Shown here piece by piece: positions 44,897 through 54,369 of a stretch of 64,000 nt of DNA. Origin of the DNA: Aureliella helgolandensis (GTDB taxonomy: Bacteria > Planctomycetota > Planctomycetia > Pirellulales > Pirellulaceae); contig NZ_CP036298.1 in the NCBI RefSeq assembly GCF_007752135.1, forward strand, positions 1,364,001 to 1,428,000, given 5' to 3'. A program made the translations under genes and the position numbers. Below the pieces are notes generated by a model. The model had not been told where the DNA came from and searched no databases. It saw only the letters and a list, made by a program, of their open reading frames with translations. Numbering within the stretch: position 1 is the first letter of the stretch; each line of letters starts with the position of its first letter.

Positions 44897-45952
44897 CTAG
44901 CGTTCCGCTAGAGCTTTTGCCTGTTCGATGATGTCGGGGGCAAACAGCTCATTGAGCTGAGTTTCGGCGAGTCGCACTAGCAAAACGACCCGTTCTTCCG
45001 AGTGGTCAGCCGTCTTGGTCATAAAAAAGGCCTTGCCGACCGCCTTGGGGGGATCGGTGCAGGACATGACTAGGATCTGCTTCGGTTTCAATTGCACTCG
45101 GACTGCCAAGGGATCCCACGTTTTTTGAGCGCGCTTCATTTCGGGCCGCACGCCGTAGTCGGTACTCACGAAGGCCTGGCGTTGTTCCCCGTGCTGAACT
45201 TCTGGAGTGAGTTCAACAACGGCGGTACCGTCGCCTTGAGGGATCGCTCGCAGGTCAAACAGAATTTGGGCGCGATCGAAGGTTTCGCCCGATACCCGTT
45301 TGCCGTCCAAGGTTGACAGAATGGTTAAGGGGTCTTGCAGCTGGCGTCGCATGAGGAGGTCTTTGCGTCTCCCGGAGCGACACTGGAGCTTGCGCATCTT
45401 ATTGTCTGCATCGGCGGCCAGTCCCGCGTGTTCCAACGCATCGAGGGCTTGATCGGTCCCGGTTTCATGCAGCCTGTCACGAATTACTTGCGGCAATTCT
45501 GAGAGCAGGACGCCGACTCGCAGGCCATTGTTGTCCAGCCGTTGGCGCTGGGATACGGGGAGAATTGTTTCGTCGGTGTGCTGCCAGATTTCGCTCAGTT
45601 GCGCTTCGCTATGGAGTGGAAAGCGAACGAGTACGGTTTCGATCACCACACTGTCGGGACTCATCTGTCGGACCGGTAGCCCGCGTGCCAGGGTGTCGTT
45701 GTTGGCCGCCTCCGTCTCCGCTTTAGAGAATGGAGTCCACTGCGCGCACCCGCCTGCCGTGCTCAATAGCCATCCAAGGCAGGCGATCAAGCATGCTCGC
45801 TGTGCGTACCAAAGTACTGCAGCGGGAGGGAGTTCAGGTTGATTTCCGATGAGGCGAAGACTCAAAGTCGAACCGTCAGAGGGGAGGAAGGAGGAGTTCA
45901 AGGCAACTCGACGAATTGATCGTGCGTTTTTGCGGGGTGTGGACGCAACCAA
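44897..45952 (-). CDS. Putative lipoprotein, secretin-associated-like, unknown function
   Basis: An open frame of 351 codons. The hydrophobic segment ACLIACLGWLLSTAGGC (lipobox AGGC) marks a lipoprotein; the true start is one of several upstream TTG codons (45952, 45901 or 45865), since no ATG precedes it. The mature part has VVIETVLVRFPLHSEAQLSEIW and TPEVQHGEQRQAFVSTDYGVRP, followed by LVMSCTDPPKAVGKAFF. It resembles planctomycete periplasmic proteins whose function is not known. The name is descriptive only. Confidence 0.65.
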   Translation of the reverse strand: MVASTPRKNARSIRRVALNSSFLPSDGSTLSLRLIGNQPELPPAAVLWYAQRACLIACLGWLLSTAGGCAQWTPFSKAETEAANNDTLARGLPVRQMSPDSVVIETVLVRFPLHSEAQLSEIWQHTDETILPVSQRQRLDNNGLRVGVLLSELPQVIRDRLHETGTDQALDALEHAGLAADADNKMRKLQCRSGRRKDLLMRRQLQDPLTILSTLDGKRVSGETFDRAQILFDLRAIPQGDGTAVVELTPEVQHGEQRQAFVSTDYGVRPEMKRAQKTWDPLAVRVQLKPKQILVMSCTDPPKAVGKAFFMTKTADHSEERVVLLVRLAETQLNELFAPDIIEQAKALAER

Positions 45953-46362
45953 GACGGGTGGCGAGGGTACTATTTCGGCGGCTTATAGGTCAATGCAGAA
46001 AGCCGCGTGCTGGATTGGGCAGGCAAATAAATTTGCTCCCAGCCGCGTAGGGGCAAAGCCGAGTGCCTTGTCTTCCTTGCAGCTGGCGCGTCGCTGGGAC
46101 GTCGATCCCCGGTTTTCTGAGGGGCAAGCGGTCGCTTGGTCCCCTCCCCTCCTCTGAGATGAAATTGTCACCGGAGCTGAACTGGTAAAAATTGAAGTGG
46201 AGTGGGCCGCTCGCAGCCTCGCCCTCCCACGAAGTCGTGATCCCAGCGGGAATGCCTGCTGACTGTATCCAAGCGACCTCGTATACTGAGGACTTGCATT
46301 CCGCGAGAATCGTTTTTCCCGGGCGAATTCACGGCGCAGGCTAGAGGGGGTCCCGCACGATA
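45953..46362. other. Divergent non-coding gap
   Basis: About 410 bp between a minus-strand lipoprotein and the ComEA-like gene. No gene, repeat or RNA that I can support. Confidence 0.4.
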
Positions 46363-46893
46363 ATGCTATCCCAGTCTCCCGATGCACCCCAGTTGCAGGG
46401 GCCTGATTTGCAAGGTCCAGATGTACCGGGTCCAGATGTACCGGGCCCAGATGTACCGGGCCCAGATTTGCCGGTGCCGGTGCCGGTGCCGCCGGCGCCC
46501 AGCGATACTCCGGTGTCCGATTCCCAAGGTGAAGTGCACGCGTATACAGGGGCGGCTGGTTGGTGTTGTTTAGTGGCCCTCCTACTATCGGTCAGCGTTT
46601 ATCAATGGCTCAGGCAGCGTTCGGACGAGCAGCAGATTCGGTCTGTCAGTCCTCGGTTTCTGGTCGATTTAAATCAAGCGGACGCGGCGGAACTTCAGGC
46701 ACTTCCCCAGGTTGGGCCTGCAATGGCGCGACGCATTACCGAGTACCGTCGTCTCCATGGTCCGTTTTCCACGGTCGAAGCAGTCGAAGCGGTCCGCGGC
46801 ATTGGTCCGCGGACTTTGGCTGAGTTATCCCCCATGTTAATTGTTCAACCCAGTCCGCCCCGCGTTTCACCAAAGGCACGCAATGCCCCGTAA
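46363..46893 (+). CDS. ComEA-like helix-hairpin-helix protein with GPDVP repeats
   Basis: A 176-residue protein. The N-terminus is built of GPDVP/GPDLQ pentapeptides encoded by 15-bp repeats (about 46397-46472), followed by VPVPVPP. One membrane span lies at about 64-83 (AAGWCCLVALLLSVSVYQW). The C-terminal ComEA HhH pair reads VDLNQADAAELQALPQVGPAMARRI and FSTVEAVEAVRGIGPRTLAEL, which bind DNA backbone non-specifically. Anchor plus HhH is the layout of ComEA, the receptor for DNA uptake. The stop overlaps the uvrB ATG by 11 bp, so the two are translationally coupled. Confidence 0.83.
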   Translation: MLSQSPDAPQLQGPDLQGPDVPGPDVPGPDVPGPDLPVPVPVPPAPSDTPVSDSQGEVHAYTGAAGWCCLVALLLSVSVYQWLRQRSDEQQIRSVSPRFLVDLNQADAAELQALPQVGPAMARRITEYRRLHGPFSTVEAVEAVRGIGPRTLAELSPMLIVQPSPPRVSPKARNAP

Positions 46894-49000
46894 TGCGACC
46901 AACCATGCTGAAAATCAAGCCGAATTTCATCTTGTCAGCGAATTTGCCCCGGGAGGGGATCAACCCCGCGCAATCGAAGCCCTCGTAAGTGGCTTGCGCA
47001 GCAACAAGAAGCACCAAATGCTGTTGGGGGTAACGGGCTCCGGTAAGACCTTCACGATGGCGAATGTTATTCAGGAAATAAAGCGTCCGACGCTCGTCCT
47101 GAGCCACAACAAGACGTTGGCGGCTCAGCTCTACAGCGAGTTTAAGAGCTTCTTTCCGTATAACGCAGTGCACTATTTTGTGAGCTATTACGATTACTAC
47201 CAACCGGAAGCGTACATTCCAGCTCGCGATGTTTATATCGAAAAAGATGCGTCGATTAACGAAGAGATCGATCGCCTGCGTTTGGCGGCAACGAGCGCTC
47301 TAGTCAGCCGTGATGATGTGGTGATTGTGGCTAGCGTGTCGAGTATCTACGGTTTGGGGAGCCCAGAGGACTACCGCAACATGGTGGTGCCACTGCGTGT
47401 TGGCCAAGCCATAGTGCGCGACGACATCTTGCTGCAATTAGTCGATATTCAGTACCAAAGAAATGACACTGCGTTTGAACGGAGTCGATTCCGCGTCCGC
47501 GGGGATTGTTTGGAAATCTGGCCATCCTACGAGGAGTTCTCCTACCGTATCGAGATGTGGGGAGATGACATCGAACAGATTTCCATTACCAATCCCCTCA
47601 CGGGTGAAGTCATATCAAGATTGGAAGAAGTCTTCATCTACCCTGCCAAGCACTTTGTCACTCCCGAGCACCGCATTGAGCAGGCGGTCCGTTCAATCCG
47701 CGCGGAGTTGAAGGAGCAGTTGGAGAAATTCGAAGCGGAGGGCAAGCTGATCGAAGCCCAGCGACTCAACGCACGCACCCGATTTGACTTGGAAATGTTG
47801 CAGGAAGTTGGGCATTGTCCTGGAGTCGAGAATTACTCGCGCCCATTATCGGGCAAGCCGCCAGGCGCCACACCCGACACGCTCTACGATTTCTTTCCAG
47901 ACGATTTCTTGTTGTTGGTGGATGAATCTCACGTGACGGTGCCACAGGTTCGAGCGATGTATGCGGGGGATCAGAGTCGTAAGAAGACGTTGGTTAGCCA
48001 CGGCTTTCGCCTGCCCAGTGCGCTGGACAATCGACCCTTGCAGTTTGAGGAATGGGAAGCCAAAACGAAGCAAGTGATCTTTGTGTCTGCCACGCCCAGC
48101 AATTATGAGCTGGAGCAGACTGGTGGCGAGGTGGTCGAGCAAATTATTCGTCCAACAGGGCTGCTCGATCCAGTGGTTGAAGTTGTGCCAGCTCGCGGAC
48201 AGGTTGCCCACCTGCTCGAGGAGGTGCGCTTGCGAGCTGCCAGCAATGAACGCACGCTGGTGACTGCCCTTACCAAGCGGCTGGCTGAGGATTTAGCCGG
48301 TTACTTGACTGACCAAGACGTCCGCTGCCGCTGGTTGCACAGCGAACTCGATGCCTTTGAACGCGTTGAACTGCTTCACGAATTACGCCAAGGGCAATTT
48401 GATGTGCTCGTAGGGGTAAACCTGCTCCGGGAGGGACTCGATCTACCGGAAGTTTCGTTTGTGGCAATTTTGGATGCCGACAAAGAGGGGTTTCTCCGCA
48501 GCGAGACCTCATTGATCCAAACCATCGGGCGGGCTGCTCGTAATGTCAACTCGAAAGTGGTGTTGTATGCCGACCGCATTACCAACTCGATGCGTGCCGC
48601 CATTGATGAGACTCAACGCCGTCGAGAGCTACAGCAGGCTTACAACTTAGAGCACAATATCACACCTGCATCGGTGCGACGGAACATCCGAGCTGGGATT
48701 GAATCGGCTGTCAAGTCACACCAGCACGCGCGCAATGCCGTTCGCACTGAAGCCAAAGGACAGATCGTTACCGAAGAGTACTTGGAGCTGCTCGAGAAGG
48801 AAATGCTTCAGGCAGCCGAGGATCTTGAGTTTGAACAGGCTGCTGCACTAAGAGATAAATTGACGAATCTGCGAGATCGGATTGGTGAGTCGGTTGACGA
48901 GTATTCCAACAGCCAGAAAACGAGCAACCAGAAAAGCGGTTCCAAGTCGCGCCGCCGTGGGAATACAGGTAAGAAAATCCCTAGGCCCAAGAGGGGGTGA
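46883..49000 (+). CDS. uvrB: Excinuclease ABC subunit B
   Basis: UvrB verifies damage and nicks DNA with UvrC in nucleotide-excision repair. The 705-residue protein has Walker A GVTGSGKT (49-56), the damage-probing beta-hairpin YYDYYQPEAYIPARDVYIEKD, the helicase motif LLVDESH, motif VFVSATPSNYEL-like (VIFVSATPSNYE), and DLPEVSFVAILDADKEGFLRS. The C-terminal UVR domain is LELLEKEMLQAAEDLEFEQAA, followed by a Lys/Arg-rich tail. The ATG at 46883 was chosen because it overlaps the upstream stop codon and yields the normal N-terminus; an in-frame start at 46841 lies inside the upstream gene. Confidence 0.97.
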   Translation: MPRNATNHAENQAEFHLVSEFAPGGDQPRAIEALVSGLRSNKKHQMLLGVTGSGKTFTMANVIQEIKRPTLVLSHNKTLAAQLYSEFKSFFPYNAVHYFVSYYDYYQPEAYIPARDVYIEKDASINEEIDRLRLAATSALVSRDDVVIVASVSSIYGLGSPEDYRNMVVPLRVGQAIVRDDILLQLVDIQYQRNDTAFERSRFRVRGDCLEIWPSYEEFSYRIEMWGDDIEQISITNPLTGEVISRLEEVFIYPAKHFVTPEHRIEQAVRSIRAELKEQLEKFEAEGKLIEAQRLNARTRFDLEMLQEVGHCPGVENYSRPLSGKPPGATPDTLYDFFPDDFLLLVDESHVTVPQVRAMYAGDQSRKKTLVSHGFRLPSALDNRPLQFEEWEAKTKQVIFVSATPSNYELEQTGGEVVEQIIRPTGLLDPVVEVVPARGQVAHLLEEVRLRAASNERTLVTALTKRLAEDLAGYLTDQDVRCRWLHSELDAFERVELLHELRQGQFDVLVGVNLLREGLDLPEVSFVAILDADKEGFLRSETSLIQTIGRAARNVNSKVVLYADRITNSMRAAIDETQRRRELQQAYNLEHNITPASVRRNIRAGIESAVKSHQHARNAVRTEAKGQIVTEEYLELLEKEMLQAAEDLEFEQAAALRDKLTNLRDRIGESVDEYSNSQKTSNQKSGSKSRRRGNTGKKIPRPKRG

Positions 49001-49277
49001 TTGGCATTCTGCTATTGAATTGTGTGGGCCCGTCACTGAGTTTCCCTCGACTCCAACGCAAGACGTAGTAGGCTAGTGGTGTGGCAACGTGTACACCAAC
49101 GCTTGCTGCCGAGTTTGGCTTCACGCTCCCCGGAAGTGTGGTGTGAGGCCAGCAGGAAGTGTTTCCACCACGCGGTAGATAGGCTGAATTTTCCGGTATT
49201 AGGGGCCGCAGTGGAGGGAGAGTTTTTGCACGCGAGTTGCGGAATCCTTTTCCCTAAGAGTCCTCGCGAGTTATTGA

Positions 49278-52200
49278 ATGACGCCTCGAAAATCAAAACG
49301 TGATAAGTTGCGCCAGCTGGGGCCACAGAGTAGCTTGCACCTTGGATTGGACAGCTTTCTCAACAGCCAGTCGGGCAAGGGAGAGTCGTTGTTTGGAGCT
49401 CCCACCTTTTTGGAGCCAGGGAGTCGTTCTGCGGGAGTTCCCCTGCTGGAACCCCTCCCTGCTGGCACGATGTTTTCAAAGCGTTACCGAGTGCTACGGT
49501 GCCTGGGCCGCGGTGGTTTTTCGGATGTCTATCTGGCCGTTGACCTGGAGCTCGACCGACGCGTGGCGGTAAAACGCTCCTTGAACTTAGAGGTGAACAT
49601 TGATTCGGCGCTGAACGAAGCCAAGTTGGTGGCGTCGCTAGATCACCCCTCGATTGTGCGTGTCTTTGATGTGGTGCACGATCCACATTTCGGTGTTTTG
49701 ATCGTCATGCAATACGTGACGGGGCCGACACTCCGACTTGCCATGAATCGAGAACGCCTGTCGGTGAGAAGAAGTGTGGAGATTGCCAAGCGATTGGCAA
49801 TGGCGGCCGATCATGCACATTCAAAACGCATCGTGCATCGCGATATCAAACCCGCCAACGTTCTGTTCGACAACTATGACAATCCTCTACTGTCTGATTT
49901 TGGTCTCGCCTGGAAGCCGACTTGGGAGAAATTGGCTTCGACCGTAAGCGGAACCTTGCGGTATATGTCTCCCGAGCAGATGCGCGGGGAGATCCACCGC
50001 ATCGATGCTCGGAGTGACGTGTTCTCACTGGGCATCTTGCTTTACGAAATGTTGACCGACCGCCTTCCTTTCGACGGAAATTCCCGAAGTGAAGTTGCTA
50101 AGGCGACGATCAGCGAAGAACCCGTGGCCCTGCGTTCTTTAAACCCGGACGTTTCCATTGAACTCGACCGGATTTGCCGTCGCGCCATGCGGAAGAGCGT
50201 TAAAGATCGCTATGCCTCGATGCAAGAATTCGCGGATGCCTTGCAAGGTGTTTTAGACGGCGGTGATTTGGCCACGGACGCGACAGCGAAGCCGCCCCCT
50301 CGTGTGCATGCTAGTTTGGGCTCGCGGATCGTCGACACCACCTCCTACGTTCGCGATTTGTTGGCGCCACGAGGCATCGAACCGTTCGGTCGGGCCGACG
50401 CTGAGGGGTATCTTGAACTGGCACCCGGCCCACGACATCCGTCGGGCTTGCCCGAAGCCATCCTGCACTGGAAAGACTGGATTGAGTCCAAGGACCCGAC
50501 TGAGCAATTCCGCCTAGCGGTTCTGTACGGACCTCCAGGAAGCGGTAAGACCTCTTTTATGCAGGCTGGTGTTTTGCCCAATCTCTCTCCTGAGATTGGT
50601 GTCGTGACCGTCGATTGTCGTTCTGGAAACCTGGCTAAACGTATTGTGCAAGCCGTGGTCGAGCATTTCCAATTGCCGTCGAGCGACGAGAGTTTGACTG
50701 AGTTGTTGATGCGATTGCGGGTTCAAATTGAGAGCGAATCAAGTCCTCTGAAGATCGTGATTGTCCTCGACCACTTTGAAATTTGGGCACAGCGCGCGTC
50801 CGCGAGCCAGTATCAATTGGTCGCTGCCGCTTTTCGACAATGCGATGGGACACGCCTGAAGATCATCTTGGTCGCTAGTGATGAGCATTGGAGAACCGTT
50901 ACGAAACTGACCGAGCTGGTCGAAGTTACCTTGTTAGAAGGCAAGAATTCCTTCGCGATGGAATTGCTGGGGCCCTCACAAGCCAAGAAGATTCTCGAGT
51001 CGATGGGGCGGTTTTACGGTACGCTACCCAGCGATGCGGAATCGTACGAATCCAAGGATTCCTTTTCTTATTTTGACGATGAACTGGATCGCATCGTAGC
51101 GGTATTGGGGCGTGGCCGCGGCGCTCAAATTTTGCCTACCCAGCTAACGATGTTTGCACAGATGGCCAGCATTCATCAATGGAACCCAAGTATCCTTGAG
51201 CAAGCTGGGGGTCTCACTGGTTTGTACGTTGCTCACTTCGAGGACTTCTTCGAATCCAATACCGCGCCACCGCGGCGCGCTCATGCGATGCCTGCCGCGA
51301 TTGACATTTTGACTCAATTGCTCCCGTCCGAGGAGCAATCGGTGCGCGACACCCAATTGTCGGCCAGTGAGATTCAACAGCATATGGGACGCCAATGCTC
51401 TGTGGCGGAGATTGAGGTCGTCTGTTCATTGTTGGTCGACGAGCTCAAAGTTGTGGTCGAGTTGGAGACCTCCGACGCGTTCCCGGAGGGATTGGCTTTC
51501 GACAGCCTTGCTAGGGTAGATACCAGGAAGTATCGAATTGGCCATGATTTGCAAGTTCCTCCCATCCGCATGTGGACCGAACAAGCTACACAGATAACTG
51601 CAACGGGGCGTTCCGTGGCGCGTTTCCGCGAGTTGGCTCGGATGTGGGAACGCCGTCCCGATGAACGTTTTCTCCCTTCGCTGGGTGAGTATCTTGCGAT
51701 CCGTCGTGGTGCAAAAGTCTTGAATTTAACCGAGCCGCAAGCTCGTTACCTGGCGGCGACGAATGCCTACTTTTTGCGGCGCGGGATCCTGGCCAGCGGT
51801 TTGCTGTGCGTGCTGGGATTGATCTTCGGCTTGGCCTGGTTTCAACATCGCGTGGCCGTGGAAACCAAGCTTCTGATGATCAACAGTAAACTAGATGGCT
51901 TGATCAGTAGTGATGTGGGAGAAGTGCCGCGTTTGCTCGACGAGCTGGAGACCTTGCCCGATCGGCGGCGAGTCCTCGAGATTGCCAATCGATGGATGCA
52001 AGTCGACGGTAAGCGGACAAAGACTCGCTGCACCTTACTGGTCAGCCGTTTGGATCCCAAGCAGTTGAATTCACTGTACGCCAAGATTGCTGATATTGAA
52101 CCCGCTCTGGGGGCGGAGGTTGTTGAGCTGGCGGAACGGCATCCAGAATCCAAGCAATATTTGCTGCAGCGCATTTCTCAACAGAGTGATCCGGTAGCGC

Positions 52201-53303
52201 TTGCGCGGGCCGCAATTACGTTGGGGGCCACGGGGGATCAGCAAGCTTTAACGAGTTTGCTTGCCGCAGACAAAGGGTTGGGCTTGGTCAATCTTCTACT
52301 GGACGAAGCAACGCGTTGGAGAGCACCACCGTCGATGTGGCTTGAATTGGTCGCCAATTCGACCGGGCTCATGCGCTATCACGCGTTGGTCGCATTGGGG
52401 AGTTATCCCGACGCCGTTCTGGCGCAACTGCCTGGAATTGAATCGTTCCTGTTAGGAGAATTGGGGAGTCAAACCAGCTCTCTCCATTCGATTTCCAGAT
52501 GGCTCTGCGAACGTCTCGAAATTGATACCGGTGCGGTCACCGCTCCTCCGCATGCCCAATGGGAGATCACGCCGAGCGGAATGGAGCTGATTCGCATTCC
52601 CCTGCATGAGCTCGAACCTCGCAGGAGTGGAGTCGTAATTCGCGGGCGAGCTGCGGGCGACGCAAGCCAGGTAGCCCAGCGGCATGTCTGGATTACCTCG
52701 AAAGCAATAAGCAGCGAGCTCATGGATCGATTCTATCGACAGAGCCTGGGGGAACCGGCTCTCGATGTTAGCGGGCACTTGGGGGGACTCACACGCGGTT
52801 TTCCAGCGGTTGCGGTGGAAAACGACGACATCGCGGGACTCTGCAATTGGCTGAGTGAGCTAGATGGGCTCGAACCGGTGTATACGTTTGCCGATTCCGT
52901 CACCACGGATTCAAAGAATGTGGGAGAGCAGAAGCGGGCCAGGACTTTTACCGCTGAAGCGAGCAGGACCGGGTACCGACTTGCAACCGTTGAAGAATTG
53001 GCCAATGCGCACTTGATTACGAGTCCGGCGGCCTATGGAACCGAGTTCGTTGCGAATATGTTCCGCGCGGTGCAGGGCTCCGGTCGGGAACAATTCCCGA
53101 ACGTCTCGTGGCAGGCTCCGTCGAATCTTCCCAATCGACTTGGCGTGTTCTGCAATGACAATTCGGGGTGGATTCTAGCTGGCAACGATCACTTCAGCCA
53201 AGTCTTTGGTTTTGGCACTGAAGGGAATTTTGTGGAAATCGATGTGGGCAAACTCGATAGTGTGTTCGTCCAACATCGCATCTTTCTATCGCGGCCAGAA
53301 TGA
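49278..53303 (+). CDS. Ser/Thr kinase fused to P-loop NTPase and FGE-like domain
   Basis: A 1341-residue protein. The kinase domain (about 65-335) has GRGGFSDVY, VAVKR with Lys99, HRDIKPANVLF with catalytic Asp189, SDFGLA with Asp207, and APE-equivalent SPEQMRGE. A STAND-like P-loop module follows: GPPGSGKTS (418-426) with Walker B IVIVLDHFE (Asp498). One membrane span lies at about 836-856. A helical HEAT-like section is next, and the C-terminus (about 1125-1341) resembles a degenerate formylglycine-generating-enzyme/sulfatase-modifying domain (LCNWLSELDGLEPVYTF, GYRLATVEELANA). Probably a membrane-anchored signalling hub. The trigger is unknown. No toxin or partner gene is adjacent. Confidence 0.85.
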   Translation: MTPRKSKRDKLRQLGPQSSLHLGLDSFLNSQSGKGESLFGAPTFLEPGSRSAGVPLLEPLPAGTMFSKRYRVLRCLGRGGFSDVYLAVDLELDRRVAVKRSLNLEVNIDSALNEAKLVASLDHPSIVRVFDVVHDPHFGVLIVMQYVTGPTLRLAMNRERLSVRRSVEIAKRLAMAADHAHSKRIVHRDIKPANVLFDNYDNPLLSDFGLAWKPTWEKLASTVSGTLRYMSPEQMRGEIHRIDARSDVFSLGILLYEMLTDRLPFDGNSRSEVAKATISEEPVALRSLNPDVSIELDRICRRAMRKSVKDRYASMQEFADALQGVLDGGDLATDATAKPPPRVHASLGSRIVDTTSYVRDLLAPRGIEPFGRADAEGYLELAPGPRHPSGLPEAILHWKDWIESKDPTEQFRLAVLYGPPGSGKTSFMQAGVLPNLSPEIGVVTVDCRSGNLAKRIVQAVVEHFQLPSSDESLTELLMRLRVQIESESSPLKIVIVLDHFEIWAQRASASQYQLVAAAFRQCDGTRLKIILVASDEHWRTVTKLTELVEVTLLEGKNSFAMELLGPSQAKKILESMGRFYGTLPSDAESYESKDSFSYFDDELDRIVAVLGRGRGAQILPTQLTMFAQMASIHQWNPSILEQAGGLTGLYVAHFEDFFESNTAPPRRAHAMPAAIDILTQLLPSEEQSVRDTQLSASEIQQHMGRQCSVAEIEVVCSLLVDELKVVVELETSDAFPEGLAFDSLARVDTRKYRIGHDLQVPPIRMWTEQATQITATGRSVARFRELARMWERRPDERFLPSLGEYLAIRRGAKVLNLTEPQARYLAATNAYFLRRGILASGLLCVLGLIFGLAWFQHRVAVETKLLMINSKLDGLISSDVGEVPRLLDELETLPDRRRVLEIANRWMQVDGKRTKTRCTLLVSRLDPKQLNSLYAKIADIEPALGAEVVELAERHPESKQYLLQRISQQSDPVALARAAITLGATGDQQALTSLLAADKGLGLVNLLLDEATRWRAPPSMWLELVANSTGLMRYHALVALGSYPDAVLAQLPGIESFLLGELGSQTSSLHSISRWLCERLEIDTGAVTAPPHAQWEITPSGMELIRIPLHELEPRRSGVVIRGRAAGDASQVAQRHVWITSKAISSELMDRFYRQSLGEPALDVSGHLGGLTRGFPAVAVENDDIAGLCNWLSELDGLEPVYTFADSVTTDSKNVGEQKRARTFTAEASRTGYRLATVEELANAHLITSPAAYGTEFVANMFRAVQGSGREQFPNVSWQAPSNLPNRLGVFCNDNSGWILAGNDHFSQVFGFGTEGNFVEIDVGKLDSVFVQHRIFLSRPE

Positions 53304-53313
53304 CCAACGCAAG

Positions 53314-53340
53314 AATGCCAGCCAATCATTGGCTGGCATT
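53314..53340. terminator. Palindrome between convergent genes
   Basis: AATGCCAGCCAAT (53314-53326) and ATTGGCTGGCATT (53328-53340) form a perfect 13-bp palindrome around one base. It lies 11 bp after the kinase stop and 30 bp before the end of the minus-strand Cys-rich gene, so it may terminate both transcripts, although no T run follows on either strand. Confidence 0.6.
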
Positions 53341-53370
53341 CAGGCTCGATCGAGCTTGATAGCACCGCTA

Positions 53371-54081
53371 CTAGGGGCCGACTGGAGGTGGAACGCCTGG
53401 TCCGCCGCCTGGAGGAGGTACAGGGCCCCCTGGTGGGTCTTCTTGCACGGGGCAACTGTTCCAGCGTACTTCTTCACCGGTGACCGAACAGCACTGGAGA
53501 TACCAGATGAAGCAGTCTGTACCACCACCGTCGCAGCAGGCAATAAATACTGGCCAACAAGGTGTGTTGCTGCCTGGTTCTGGTGGTTCGGTTGCAACGC
53601 CGGAGCCTTGGTCTGAAACCATCGGAATCGGCGTTAGCTTTCCATCGTCCACCATCAAGCCGCGCGCGATGGCATCTGCCTTCAAGGCGCATGGCTTGCA
53701 TTCTTGTTGAGCCGCTTTGGGGGTTGCTGAAGCCGCGGGGCTCGTCGCCGGTGCGGGAGCATCTGCGCTGGCAGGCACTACTGCGACCACGGGATGTGAG
53801 GGATTGGACAGAATCGAACTTGTCGTCGCGGCTGTGGTTACAGCGGGCTGCGCCTGCTGTTTGGCTTCTGCGCTATCTCCTGAGAGTTCCTGTGGAGAGA
53901 CGCGGACGTCACTTGGCCTGCTTGGAGCAAGCGTGGGGGCACCCGTTGAAACGCTTCCGATTTCAGTTTTGTTCGAAACTTCGGATTCCGCATGCACGGG
54001 CGTGCACAGTAGCGCTGCCGCTAGGGCCAGCGCTATCTTGAGAGCCGGCTTGGCTCTCCGTTTCCCAGACCCAATTCGCAT
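53371..54081 (-). CDS. Secreted Cys-rich protein of unknown function
   Basis: The 236-residue protein has a clear signal peptide (ALKIALALAAALLCTPVHA, cut after HA). A Ser/Thr/Pro/Ala-rich linker follows to about residue 130. The C-terminal region holds nine Cys (ECKPC, TPC, ACC, DC, QCC, SC) including two CC pairs, and ends in a Pro/Gly tail (GGPVPPPGGGPGVPPP). Disulphide-rich surface or spore-type coats look like this, but no family is recognised. It converges on the kinase gene. Confidence 0.65.
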   Translation of the reverse strand: MRIGSGKRRAKPALKIALALAAALLCTPVHAESEVSNKTEIGSVSTGAPTLAPSRPSDVRVSPQELSGDSAEAKQQAQPAVTTAATTSSILSNPSHPVVAVVPASADAPAPATSPAASATPKAAQQECKPCALKADAIARGLMVDDGKLTPIPMVSDQGSGVATEPPEPGSNTPCWPVFIACCDGGGTDCFIWYLQCCSVTGEEVRWNSCPVQEDPPGGPVPPPGGGPGVPPPVGP

Positions 54082-54369
54082 TCAAAAACTCCTTTATGCT
54101 CGCGAGGACTAGTATTATTCGGCACGTAGTTTTAGGAGTGACGATTGGGCTCACGATTGCGGTTCAGTCTTTACCCAACTGCGGAAGCTTGTTCGCGACA
54201 TCCCCTGTCCAACTTCGACCGAGACACGTGCGCAGTATTACATGTTCTGCAGTGCAAGCCAAATAGCAGTTTGAGATTTCCCGTAAAACTGGGCGGAACT
54301 GGGCTTGCCAATTTCCTCTTGGTACCTCCCAAAAATGCCTACCTTATCTTAGCCAGCAAACATACTAGA

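Noticed and set aside
49278-54081. A defence island
   Set aside because: Apart from the kinase-ATPase fusion there is no nuclease, toxin, integrase or known defence gene; neighbours are uvrB, a secreted protein and a pseudouridine synthase.
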